A stretch of 26,986 nucleotides of DNA from Nemertoderma westbladi (Eukaryota > Xenacoelomorpha > Nemertodermatida > Nemertodermatidae): NCBI GenBank assembly GCA_032718475.1, contig JAUCBJ010008956.1:1-26986 (forward strand). Direction: 5' to 3'. Under the pieces are notes generated by a model. That model did not search any database. It was not told the origin of the DNA and was given only the letters and a program-made list of their open reading frames with translations. This document shows, in pieces, positions 10,546 to 19,970 of the stretch (the first letter of the stretch is position 1; the number at the start of each line of letters is the position of its first letter). Both the position numbers and the translations under genes were made by a program.

Positions 10546-10740
10546 TTAAGCAGCCCTCTCCACTTTATTCAGTAGAAGCTGTGCATCTGCTAGCGTATTA
10601 GAGAGCAGGGTGATGTCATCCGCAAAGTAGGTGCCTGTGACAGTAGTTGCCGGATATCTGCTATGTACTTCTGCGTTCTTGTTGTGTGAATCCCAGATCT
10701 TATCTTGACCCTTTGTGGCCGTCCTCATTGCGTAATCCAG
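10546..10740 (-). pseudogene. LINE reverse transcriptase fragment
   Basis: The minus-strand frame begins with LDYAMRTA (10740 leftward) and contains YFADDITLLSNT, the RT catalytic FADD box with the usual following helix (DAQLLLNKVERAA). The order LDYA...FADD...LLS...A.LL..VE matches the same RT segment found at residues about 163-225 of the LINE at 8015, but the sequence is clearly from a different family or much diverged. Only about 65 codons remain, with a stop after ERAA. Confidence 0.75.
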
Positions 10741-13119
10741 TAGTACAAGTACAGTACAAAAATTAAATATTGCAAAATTAAAGCAAATTACGGCAAGTAG
10801 GTATTATGTGCATAATAATTGAAGAATTAAGCACTAATGTCTCTCTGACCAACCTCCTTAGACCAGAAGAGATCAGTATAGTTGATATCATAATTAAAAT
10901 AGATCTATAGGGCTAGTAGTATAATGGAGCGAACCACATACTGTAGTACAGTAGCAGTAGGCGAAGCTACCACTTTTTAAAACCTTTTAAAACGGCACTT
11001 ACCGATCGTGTTAAAGATGTAGAGTTTGTAAAAATTTGTAAAGATAAATACTGTATGTAGGACCTTAAGATAATTTGACAGCTTATCTGACATTCGGTAT
11101 TACAGACTCCAGCAAGAGATTATGTTGTTATTGATTTAGTCCGTTCAAGTTGAAACTCAGCCGATATGTAGTGTATCTTTGTGGTGTTAGCTTATCCTTC
11201 TGCAGTTCTCCAGTAAACCTTCCCAAATTTATCTTGAAATCCTTTAATGCTAAATTCTTTGCAGCTACGTATGTATAGGCTACGACTCTTTTAAATAAAC
11301 TGTACAGTTATAAGATACCGTTAACACCCAGGTGTTAATTATTTAGTTTCAGCGCCGACCTATTTAATCTGACCCCAAACTGCGAACTTAAAGTTCAGTA
11401 TTAATATACTGTAGAACCACATCATGAATACCAATCCGAGTCTCCTATACAGTTCATTCTTATCTTATGATGCTAATTTCTTGAAACCTTATTCTTCACA
11501 ATTAAGTGACACCTTTCGGCAAGGCCATCTAAATAGCACACGGCCTTTCCTTTCGGCTTTAGATATGCCATGTACGTACACTCAACGCATATCTCACTCT
11601 GTTGAAGTATCAGCAGTATCAGCCAGCACCCGTCCATATTTACCAGACGCCACTTAATGTAAAACAGATAAGCTCCATCATCAAAGAAACCATACAAAGG
11701 AAAAAAAGGAGACGAATATCTATCTAACTTTATATACTGGTTGGTGAATTGGTAGGGGATAAGTGCCCAGGCATTATGGAGACTTGTTTGCTTGAAAAGG
11801 TTTTTACGTTTTATGCGGACACACGTCGTGTGCGATTCGGACAATACACATAGCCGCAATTCTACCCTCTCCAGGGTAAATTCTAAGAAAATCACCAGCT
11901 TATTTCCCTCAATAAATACAAATTTGTGCTACTGTATTATACTGTAGTGCTTTTAGTTTATTGTTTTGCTTAGAATATCGTGCCACGACTGTAACTTGCT
12001 CATTTCCCTTGATTTATAATTTGACATTAAAACGATATATTCATTCGACTTGTTCTCATTTTATGTTTAAATTATTATTATTATTATTATTATTGATTAT
12101 TTTAATTATGATACAGTTCCATGTTCGTGTTCAACTGCAAATAATATTTAGCATCAACAGAAATAACGACAAAAAATACCATGACATCAAAACCAGGAAA
12201 TTATAACTATACAGAATACTTTTTTAAAAAAATTGTGTACACTCTTTGATGAGACTGATTTGGTCAGTTCAAGTCAATATAACTAATGCAGTATACAGTA
12301 CTGTATACATACCTATACTACTACTGTAGACCTTGTAGGCCTAATAATTACAGTACAGTAATAGGCTATCATTTATATAAAAATATAACTTTATTTAACT
12401 TCTCAACCGATTCCAGAAGAATGTAAATAAAGATTCCGACTAAAAAAATCTGAAAAATTTTTGCTTAGAAATATTTATGGATGTTTTATGTAATGATAGT
12501 GATTTTTTAGATTTTTGGTAATTTTAGGCACACGACATACACACACATATCTATCCTGGAACAAATTAAAGGCAGGCTGGGGCGTGTTTTTCACTAAACC
12601 TAATCTAAACACTATAATTTTTGCATTGTTAAATTTCCTTTTGGCACTATGGCTCTTCACACAGAGAAATTCGGTAAGGCTTATTAATTGATTATTCCGT
12701 ACTCGGGTTATTGATCATGATCATTGATCACACTGTACATTTGGTCGATGAGAATCGATATTTTACTCCATAAAAATTCAATATTTTACACCGTAAACTT
12801 TCCACCCCACAGGATGTTGCATAAATGAGCAGCCGCGTACTGTTAGACAAACTGAAAATCTAGCATTACAATATGATTAATAATAAAAAATAATTAAAAC
12901 GAAGTCATGTACCGGTAAAAAAAGTAGGCCTACAGTGAGAGAGACACGTATCGGTCTATCAGCCTACTGTTAGTCAGTAAGTATTGTAGGCTGTCCCATC
13001 TACAGTATCCAATGAAACTGAAAGTATTTACCTTATTTATAGTTTGATACAGTACACATCACTTCATACAATCATTATGTATAGATCAATTTTAGAAATA
13101 GGACGTTACAATAATAGGT
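10741..13119. other. Intergenic or intronic DNA upstream of the GPCR exon
   Basis: No earlier GPCR exon (TM1-TM5) can be recognised here. Frames at 11424-11657 (plus) and 11473-11895 (minus) overlap antisense and have no domain. An (ATT)n repeat lies at about 12073-12094. TACTGTACAGTA and GTAGGCCTAC palindromes recur, for example at 12292-12306 and 12926-12935. If the GPCR gene is intact, this is probably intron. Confidence 0.4.
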
Positions 13120-13135
13120 CGCTATTTTTTTCCAG
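13120..13135 (+). promoter_or_regulatory. Splice acceptor of the GPCR exon
   Basis: A T-rich tract (GCTATTTTTTTCC) followed by AG at 13134-13135 directly precedes the codons of the GPCR frame; the frame upstream of it loses receptor similarity. This sets the exon start at 13136. Confidence 0.65.
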
Positions 13136-13390
13136 GTGTTAAGAATCAGCATTGCCCTATCTGCTTGCTACCTGGCCTGCTGGACACCGCATTCTATGTG
13201 CCATCCTTTCCTTGTGATTCGCACACTTCTTGGATACGCTATGGTTGATCCTATAGTCAACAAGTACGTTGTAACGACAACGGCATTAGTGTCGCTCACT
13301 CACATGATCTATCCGATAATATACACGTTTCAATACACGGAATTCCGTAAAGTAGCTAAAAGGATGTTGCTGTGTAGAAGCAGAAACTGA
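13136..13390 (+). CDS. Terminal exon of a rhodopsin-class (class A) GPCR
   Basis: The exon encodes 84 residues covering TM6, TM7 and a short tail of a seven-transmembrane receptor at the plasma membrane. TM6 is residues about 3-20 with CWTP (15-18) in place of the family's CWxP. TM7 is about 44-63, ending YPIIY (59-63), a variant of NPxxY with Tyr replacing Asn. FRKVAKRM (70-77) matches the amphipathic helix 8, and the tail is only seven residues long. The first codon is GTG right after the splice acceptor, so it is an internal codon, not a start; TGA at 13388-13390 ends the gene. ATTAAA at about 13628 could serve as the poly(A) signal. Ligand class cannot be read from this piece. TM1-TM5 must lie upstream, perhaps beyond the window; otherwise this is a retained fragment. 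Confidence 0.8.
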   Translation: MLRISIALSACYLACWTPHSMCHPFLVIRTLLGYAMVDPIVNKYVVTTTALVSLTHMIYPIIYTFQYTEFRKVAKRMLLCRSRN

Positions 13391-13659
13391 AACTCTAAAT
13401 GGAACTCAATTGGTATACTGTGTGTGTTTATTAGTTAACGTCTACCTCTACTGTTACCGTATAACTGTTGGTTTGTTTGTTTGTTTATAGTGTTCAGAAA
13501 TCTTAAATTACAAATATTTTCTAAATGCTGTGATTGCAGAACTGGTCGTAGTAAAATGACTTGTAATTCTCGAGCTTTTTGTTAAAAATTATTGTTCGGA
13601 AAAATGTTCATAGTATATAACTTGTGATTAAATTTTAAATAATTAAATTTCAAAACTCG
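13391..13659. other. 3' untranslated / intergenic DNA
   Basis: AT-rich with a (GTTT)n tract at about 13469-13487; no coding signal. Confidence 0.4.
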
Positions 13660-15440
13660 GGGACCATGGGGAGAGGTTAAGGGGGAGAGAACGGGTGAAG
13701 GGCGCATGAGGAGGAGTGAAGGGGGACATGGGATGAATGGGGACATGGGGAGGGGTTAAGGGGGGCATGGAGAGGGGTGAAAGGGGGACATGGGGATGGG
13801 TGAAAGGGGGGGGGGTGAAGGGGGACATGGGGATGGGTGGAAGGGGTGAAGGCTGAAAGGGGACATGGGGATGAGTGAAAGGTGAAGGGGGACATGGGGA
13901 TGAGTGAAAGGGGAAGAGGGGTGAAGGGGGACATGGGGAGGAGTGAAGGAGGGCATGGTGAGGGGTAGAGGGGGACATGGGAAGGGGTTGAGGGGGGCAT
14001 GGGAAGGGGTGGAGGGGGACATGGGGATGAGTGAAAGGGGAAGAGGGGTGAAGGGGGACATGGGGAGGAGTGAAGGAGGGCATGGTGAGGGGTAGAGGGG
14101 GACATGGGAAGGGGTTGAGGGGGGCATGGGAAGGGTTGGAGGGGGACATGGGGATGGGTGAAGGGGGGTGGGGTGGAGGGGGGCATGGGGATGGGTGGAA
14201 GGGGTGAAGGCTGAAAGGGGACATGGGGATGGGTGAAAGGGGAAGAGGGGTGAAGGGGGACATGGGGAGGAGTGAAGGAGGGCATGGTGAGGGGTAGAGG
14301 GGGACATGGGAAGGGGTTGAGGGGGGCATGGGAAGGGGTGGAGGGGGACATGGGGATGGGTGAAAGGGGAAGAGGGGTGAAGGGGGACATGGGGAGGAGT
14401 GAAGGAGGGCATGGTGAGGGGTAGAGGGGGACACGGGAAGGGGTTGAGGGGGGCATGGGAAGGGGTGGAGGGGGACATGGGGATGGGTGAAGGGGGGTGG
14501 GGTGGAGGGAGGCATGGGGAGGGGTAAAGGGGGACATGGGGATGGGTGAAAGGGGGAGGGGTGAAGGGGGACATGGTGATGGGTGGAGGGGGACATGGGG
14601 ATGGGTGAAAGGGGGAGGGGTGGATGGGGGCATGGGGCGGGGTGGAGGGGGACATGGGAAGAGGTGGAGGGGGGCATGGGGATAGTTGAAAGGGGGAGGG
14701 GTGAAGGGGGACATGGGGATGGGTGAAAGGGGGGGGTGAAGGGGGACATGGGGATGGGTGGAAGGGGTGAAGGCTGAAAGGGGACATGGGGATGGGTGAA
14801 AGGGGAAGAGGGGTGAAGGGGGACATGGGGAGGAGTGAAGGAGGGCATGGTGAGGGGTAGAGGGGGACATGGGAAGGGGTTGAGGGGGGCATGGGAAGGG
14901 GTGGAGGGGGACATGGGGATGGGTGAAGGGGGGTGGGGTGGAGGGGAGCATGGGGAGGGGTAAAGGGGGACATGGGGATGGGTGAAAGGGGGAGGGGTGA
15001 AGGGGGACATGGTGATGGGTGGAGGGGGACATGGGGATGGGTGAAAGGGGGAGGGGTGGAGGGGGGCATGGGGCGGGGTGGAGGGGGGACATGGGAAGAG
15101 GTGGAGGGGGGCATGGGGATAGTTGAAAGGGGGAGGGGTGAAGGGGGACATGGGGAAGGGTGGAGGGGGACATGGGAAGGGGTGGATGGGGACATGGGGA
15201 TGGGTGAAAGGGGGAGGGGTGAAGGGGGACATGGGGATGGGTGAAAGGGGGAGTGGTGAAGGGGGACATATGGAGGGGTGGAGGAGGACATGGAAAGGGG
15301 TGGAGGGGGACATGGGGATTGGTTAAAGGGGGGGTGAAGGGGGACATGGGGAGGGTTGGAGGGGAACATGGGAAGGGGTGGAGGGGGACATAGGAAGTGG
15401 TGGAGGGGGACAGTGTGAGGATTGAAGGGGACAGTGTGAG
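13660..15440. repeat. G-rich minisatellite with nested higher-order repeats
   Basis: About 1.8 kb of tandem units of roughly 18-21 bp, of the form GGGGTGAAGGGGGACATG with variants such as GGAAGGGGTGGAGGGGGACAT. The strand is almost free of pyrimidines apart from the CAT and single T positions. A diagnostic string (AGGAGTGAAGGAGGGCATGG) occurs at 13939, 14066, 14268, 14395 and 14831: two 127-bp steps reveal a higher-order unit. A second marker (GGGGTAAAGG at 14521 and 14957) and the step 14395 to 14831 both give 436 bp, a larger duplication. All three minus-strand frames stay open for over 500 codons because the unit has no stop in any frame; these Pro/Ser/His repeats should not be read as proteins. 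G runs of 4-9 at every unit predict G-quadruplex potential. Confidence 0.95.
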
Positions 15441-15446
15441 TGTGGG

Positions 15447-15954
15447 AGGATTGAAGGGGGCTGTCGCCAACGATCTTTCATATACAGCACATTGAAACTG
15501 TGGAATGAACTCCCTAATTATATTAGGGAAACCCAAAAATTCAAAAGTTTTTAAGATTAATTTACGAGAATACCAGCAGTACCGACCAACAATAATCGCT
15601 CGTTATTTTTCACTGGGATCATTTGCGATAAACGGTCTGTTAGGCTACGGCGTTCTTGCTGCACTCTTAAGGGTGACTTGTTTAACAATCATCTCGCTAA
15701 TAATTATTGCTGTTCCTGTGGTGACGACCACGAAAACGCCAAACATTTATTTATCTTCTGTCCATTATATTATGTACACCGTCTTGTTCTGGAGAACTCT
15801 GAACTTCTGTTCTTTAGATTTGGCCCTAACGTTTTCGATAGAAAATACCCTGTATGGCCCAAGCAAGGGTAACATTTCTGACCTACACACTCTTATTGAA
15901 GCCGTTGAGACTTTTATTACAGCCACCGGACGTTTCAGTGATCTCGCGTACTAA
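15447..15954 (+). pseudogene. 3' end of a LINE (CR1/L2/jockey-like RT C-terminus)
   Basis: At 15460-15540 a frame reads RSFIYSTLKLWNELPNYIRE, the conserved block that follows the RT in many CR1/L2/jockey-type LINEs. Around 15700-15810 another frame gives CSCG..HENAKHLFIFCPLY, the C-terminal Cys/His knuckle (CxCG-H-C) of the same group. The last part (to TAA at 15954) gives a plausible C-terminal helix EAVETFITATGRF. The three parts lie in different frames, so at least two frameshifts have broken it. The RT core is missing; the minisatellite begins exactly where it would be expected. It is a different LINE type from those at 8015 and 19064. Confidence 0.72.
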
Positions 15955-16428
15955 AAATTACATATGTAATTATTACACTGTCCCAAATACTGAAGTTACG
16001 TTTATTGAATTGTTCAACGTTTCTGAATTTAAAATATTAAAATGCCAATGTTTTTCACCCCAAAGTAATTAATTAATAAATTAATTTCGTATCGCCACCA
16101 CCTATGTCAATGCCAAGAAAACACAATAGATTAAGCTTTTACGGTCATTAAACCGTAAAAGCCCGTTTGTCATGTTTTAGTCTGTAAGCGCTTTCTTGAA
16201 TAACTTTAATTATTTTTTAATAACGCTGGTACCTCACCTTGTACTGTAACCTCACCTTGTATCTGTTAGGCATTATATGTATATTTTATTTCTATTCAAT
16301 ATTTTCATATGTCGTTTCCATCACCCACTATTTATGATTTTTGATGCTTTGTGATTCTAATTCTATAATTTCGCTCTTTATATCAATTATTAGACATTAA
16401 CGGAAGGAGACGGCATTAATATAAGCCT
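15955..16428. other. Non-coding DNA with one perfect hairpin
   Basis: GCTTTTACGGT (16135-16145) and ACCGTAAAAGC (16152-16162) form an 11-bp perfect stem with a 6-nt loop. Otherwise AT-rich with no gene seen. Confidence 0.5.
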
Positions 16429-16429
16429 G

Positions 16430-16511
16430 TCAGGGGCGTAGCGAGTCCTTCTGGCGCCCGGGAGAATGAAACTGCGTTAGCCCCCCCCCCCACCCCCCCC
16501 CCCCCCCCCCC
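16430..16511 (+). repeat. hAT-like terminus followed by a C run
   Basis: CAGGGGCGTAGCGAG begins at about 16430 and resembles the CAGGGGCG-type ends common among hAT elements. It is followed by TGGCGCCCGGG and a C tract of about 30 bp broken by one A (16481-16511). I did not find the matching inverted end in the window, so only one terminus is supported. Confidence 0.35.
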
Positions 16512-16603
16512 TTCAATAATTGTAACTTTTCATTTATCATGTTTATGACGGTGTATAGTGCATACGGCCTTAGGCCTGACTAAGGACCGTTCTATTCCCA
16601 TCA

Positions 16604-16726
16604 TAACCAACCACAACCATGTTTCTCTATTCGCCTCATTCCACGGGAGCATATGACTTTCTTCGATGCTGGATTATCATGGAATCCAGTTTCGTCAAAA
16701 TTAAAAATGTTTGTATTTGGGATGCC
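16604..16726 (-). pseudogene. DDE transposase fragment
   Basis: The minus-strand frame reads IFNFDETGFHDNPASKKVI followed by a basic CSRGMRRIE segment. The FDETGF box with a following KKV and RG motif is typical of the second catalytic Asp region of DDE_1-type (pogo/Tigger-like) transposases. About 40 codons remain. Upstream on that strand the frame runs into a TACAAA simple repeat; downstream it ends at a stop after GCGWL. It is too short to assign a family. Confidence 0.5.
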
Positions 16727-16751
16727 ATCAATAGACTCGGGTCCGACGAAT

Positions 16752-16856
16752 CTGTACAAAAAAAATACAAATGAGTACAATATAGTACAAAAGAATACAA
16801 AAGAGTACAATAAAGTGCAAAAAATAGTACAAAAGAGTCAAAAATAGTACAAACGA
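16752..16856 (+). repeat. Imperfect TACAAA(A)GAG simple repeat
   Basis: About ten copies of a 9-11 bp unit (AGTACAAAAGA-like) occur in tandem, interrupting the DDE transposase fragment. Confidence 0.75.
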
Positions 16857-17180
16857 GTGAGAAACGCTTGCAAAATGTGTATCCAAGACAAGTGTAGTTC
16901 AAATCGTGTTCGTGTAGAGGGGCGCGCATTACAGCATTATGTGGAAAATAAAACAAAGCATTGTCTGATTGTGGGGCGAGCCACGCATTGAGCGGTGGGC
17001 TGAGCTGATCTAGCAGTCAGGGAGTATGACAATACAAAAAACACAAAAAACTGTCCCAAGCCCACAAAATTACAGAGGAGAACTCAATAGAGTAGCAGAT
17101 AGAGGCATACATAATTACATACATAGCCTACATAATGTAGCATACAGTCCACAGTCTATCCTTCAGTATATGAGTTACTT

Positions 17181-17191
17181 TAAGACTACTG
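17181..17191 (+). repeat. Left target-site duplication TAAGACTACTG
   Basis: TAAGACTACTG is repeated exactly at 20869-20879, on either side of the 3.7-kb TIR element. A 7-bp tandem duplication (TTGTAAG twice) next to the right copy leaves the exact TSD length at 9-11 bp. Confidence 0.65.
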
Positions 17192-17192
17192 G

Positions 17193-17345
17193 ACAAGTCC
17201 CTAAAAGGTGCCACCCTGCTCCATAGCGCGGGAAATTCAAATGATTGAAAGACATGTTATTTGTACTGGAAAGGGTGGCAGATCCTATAGGGGCTGTTGC
17301 GCTGTCAGTCAGAGAGGTAACAGCCCATGGGGTAAGGATTTACCC
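17193..17345 (+). repeat. Left terminal inverted repeat of the 3.7-kb element
   Basis: Contains the landmarks AAAAGGTGCCACCCTGCTCC, GCGCGGGAAATTCAAAT, GGAAAGGGTGGCAGATC and GCTGTTGCGCTGTCAGTCAG, all present inverted in 20775-20862 or 19910-19970. Confidence 0.85.
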
Positions 17346-17454
17346 AGGGGGCGCTAACTATCAGATAGTCTGATACCAACTGTCAGACAGTCTTTTTCAA
17401 CTATCAGATAGATGATCGCCCAGTTACAAGTTGCCCGATAGTTGTATTTTTTAA

Positions 17455-18083
17455 ACCACTCGAGTGTTGTTGACGGAGTCTGTTACTTCCGAAATCGTTG
17501 ATCGTGGTGCCGGTGCCGGAATTCTGGCTTTGATTAAAAACACTGAACTGCTGAACGATGGCGGAATCTACGAAACCCGGCCGGATTCCTAATCCGAGGA
17601 GGCGACGGAGTCAATTAAACGTAACAATGAAACGATCGCGATGGACAATGGACTGATGGAGTCTATTCAATGTATCCAGAACGATACGATGGCGGCGGAG
17701 TCTATTACAGTATTAAACACGCAACCAAAGCGATCAGATGATGGCGAAGTAATCTACAAAACAGAGAACGACAGCAAGGCGATGGAGTTTCTGAGTTAAT
17801 TAAACCCAGTAAGATGTGCATAGCGAAGCGATCGAGGCGGATAACGGAGTCTATTACAGTATTAAACACGCAACCAAAGCGATCAGACGATGGCGAAGTA
17901 ATCTACAAAACAGAGAACGACAGGAAGGCGATGGAGTTTAATAAACCCAGTAAGATAGTGCATAGCGAAGCGATCGAGACGGATAACGGAGTCTATTATA
18001 GAATTAAACCTGGAACGAAGACGGTGGAATCTATAGGCCTAAACCTGGAACAATGCGACAAGGCTACTCTAAAGTTAGACTAG
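17455..18083 (+). pseudogene. Decayed gene for a tandem-repeat peptide
   Basis: A DNA unit of about 142-149 bp is repeated: TCTATTACAG starts at 17701 and 17850 and a variant at 17992. One frame is open from 17455 to a TAA at 17590-17592, then to a TAA at 17797-17799. A second frame runs from ATG 17814 to TAG at 18081-18083 (89 codons). Both frames encode the same peptide, ESITVLNTQPKRSDDGEV followed by IYKTENDxKAMEF, so it was preserved across the duplication despite the frame change. Shorter echoes (T/M-ESI/V, N-D-GG-IY) recur further upstream, suggesting an older shorter period. The peptide is hydrophilic and charged, with no membrane segment or domain I know. It may be a captured host gene fragment inside the TIR element, or simply a minisatellite with an open frame. 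Confidence 0.45.
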
Positions 18084-18241
18084 ACTGGTTTGTGAGATTA
18101 ACTTGCCAATACTAACTCAATACAATTTGCTTTCTTTGAATTCCTAATAATATATTTTAATCTTAATAATAAATTATTCAACATCAATTATTTGACTATT
18201 ATTTATTATCTTGTCAATGTATAAGATTGCTAAAGACTAAC

Positions 18242-18300
18242 GAGCTAACTTTAGGAAGATCTGCCTTATAATATAAGGCAGATCTTCCTAAAGTTAGCTC
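18242..18300 (+). repeat. Perfect 29-bp hairpin, 1-nt centre
   Basis: 18242-18270 (GAGCTAACTTTAGGAAGATC...) is exactly complementary to 18272-18300 around a single A. An imperfect outer stem extends it: ATTGCTA near 18226 faces TAGCAAT near 18311-18317. Confidence 0.95.
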
Positions 18301-18314
18301 TTCCTAAAGATAGC

Positions 18315-18373
18315 AATTAATTATAATAATTCTAAAAATATAAGTTATATTTTTAGAATTATTATAATTAATT
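18315..18373 (+). repeat. Second perfect hairpin, 28-bp stem, 3-nt loop
   Basis: 18315-18342 (AATTAATTATAATAATTCTA...) is exactly complementary to 18346-18373 around AGT. It starts only 15 bp after the first hairpin ends. Confidence 0.95.
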
Positions 18374-19063
18374 TTGTTATGTTTATAATGAATTGTATCT
18401 TTTGACAGACTACTTGATGTGCGACCGTGATAATAAAATTAAAAGTGCCGAAATATTTTCACTTACTTAACTGCAGGGGGGGGGGGGGGGGGGGGGGCAA
18501 TCAATATTCTTCCCTCTCCAGGTGAAAATCGACGCAAATAACAGCTTGTTTACTACTAAAATAAAACTGCATCCTGTTCTATAGGAAAAAACATTATAGG
18601 GGAAGGTCTATCAGTGGAGGGGGATGGCGGTGGGCCAGGATTTAGTTATACTTGAATAAAGAATAGTGATTAAACCAAGCAGCCAAGGGATACGCGATAT
18701 ATGACACTGATGTATAAGTTCATTGAATGACTGTTGATTTCGAAACATTTAATTCAAAACTATATAAATGTTAATATAATGTTGGATTTTTTTTTGTTAT
18801 AATTAACAGATGAATTATATTTCATTAATTTATTTTTTTTATCTAATCACATTATTAAACCAATCGACCACTGAAGGATAAAAGCCGGGGTTGGGCTAGG
18901 CTGCAGCATTTAAAGCACTGTGCCCAAACAGTACTGCTCCATCTAGGGATCGAACATTGAATATTTGAGATTGCATAAGATAGAGTATTGAATATCTTCG
19001 GCCGTCACCCCATTGGTGACTGCATTGGCAACCATTTCGACAGTTTCGATTGGTTTCGGCTCT
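18374..19063. other. Non-coding interior of the TIR element
   Basis: Contains a run of 22 G at 18476-18497 and T-rich tracts at 18788-18840. The stretch 18940-19063 probably represents the 3' untranslated tail of the adjacent minus-strand LINE fragment. Confidence 0.4.
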
Positions 19064-19402
19064 TCAGTCCCCGAATAGACCGATGGTCGGCGTGGTTGCT
19101 GTCCCCGTGACTGAGGCTGCATTACCAACCAAAATTGCCATCTCCCGACGCTGGAGCAGAAACTGGTGTGACCGCGGTTCGTGGGTGGCACTGTGGAGAC
19201 GAGCCCCGATCTCCCGGAGGAAGGTGGATGTCTCTGGACCAGGGCGGCCAAAGGTCTCAAAGGCCACGGGGTGAAATAAATGGCCCCGGTCCATTAGGTC
19301 GCGATACTTAGAGTTTTTAATGCGCTCCGCCCCCTTAGCTGAGTGCCCCTCGGCAATGATGGTTTGTTGAAGGTGGCTGGGGGCCAGTGGATCTAGTAAT
19401 AA
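19064..19402 (-). pseudogene. C-terminal fragment of a LINE reverse transcriptase ORF
   Basis: The minus-strand frame is open from 19402. It reads DPLAPSHLQQT, then EGHSAKGAERIKNSKYRDL, then FHPVAFETFGRPGPETSTFL and SHQFLLQRREMAI followed by VGNAASVTGT. This order (LAPSH, AAE.RK..KY, F.PVA.ETFG..G, FL..IG.RL, FL.QR.S.AI..GNA.S..GT) is the conserved tail seen after the RT in a group of non-LTR retrotransposons. No RT core is present upstream, so only the last 110 codons survive. It lies inside the 3.7-kb TIR element and must have been captured or inserted there. Confidence 0.65.
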
Positions 19403-19909
19403 TTAACGCAAAGATATGATTAGGTAGGCCTACGTGATATTACTGTATTAATTTCTCAAACCAAACCTCCATTGACGTCAAATATATCAAATTTATCAAT
19501 CCATACTAATCCGTATGTAATAATGCAGTAATGTACACTGTAATGCAACACCGGTAATGTCAATGTCCAACCAAACAATGCGTTGAGTGTTATCGGACCA
19601 GCCTCCGAGAAATGTTAGGCTAACGGCACCTCGCTCTGTCGCATCAGTTTTTGTAGTGGTCAGGTGGTCTAGTTCCAGGTTACCAGAATCCGTTAGGCCT
19701 AGTGCATGATATAGAATCAGCACATCCTGACATCTGTGCAACTCCTGAACTCACGCGAGCATTTTACAGATGGTGGTCTAATTTATATGGTCTTGTACCG
19801 CGAAACCGTGTATTATTTACAGATGTAGGCTAAATTTCGGGTCTTGTACCGTGCACAGTACTGGTGGGCCTACACAGCTACTGCTATTTTGCCTAATACA
19901 GGTCCCAGA

Positions 19910-19970
19910 GGTAAATCCTTACCCCACAGGCTGTTACCTCTCTGACTGACAGCGCAACAGCCCTCTCTCG
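19910..19970 (-). repeat. Inner part of right terminal inverted repeat
   Basis: Reverse complement matches GCTGTTGCGCTGTCAGTCAG, AGAGAGGTAACAGCC and GGGGTAAGGATTTACC of the left repeat at 17290-17345. Confidence 0.85.

Noticed and set aside
11473-11895. 140-codon minus-strand frame overlapping a 77-codon plus-strand frame
   Set aside because: No domain or motif and an antisense overlap; a chance frame is the simpler reading.
13660-15440. CRISPR-like regular repeats
   Set aside because: Units are contiguous variants without unique spacers, and the DNA is eukaryotic.
13643-15536. Three overlapping 537-619-codon minus-strand frames rich in Pro, Ser and His
   Set aside because: All three frames are open together because the minisatellite unit lacks stops in any phase; the sequence is a tandem repeat without gene-like structure.
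18930-18960. GTTCGATCC-like box on the minus strand, suggesting a tRNA or tRNA-derived SINE
   Set aside because: No A box or cloverleaf can be built around it; it is better explained as the 3' tail of the adjacent LINE fragment.
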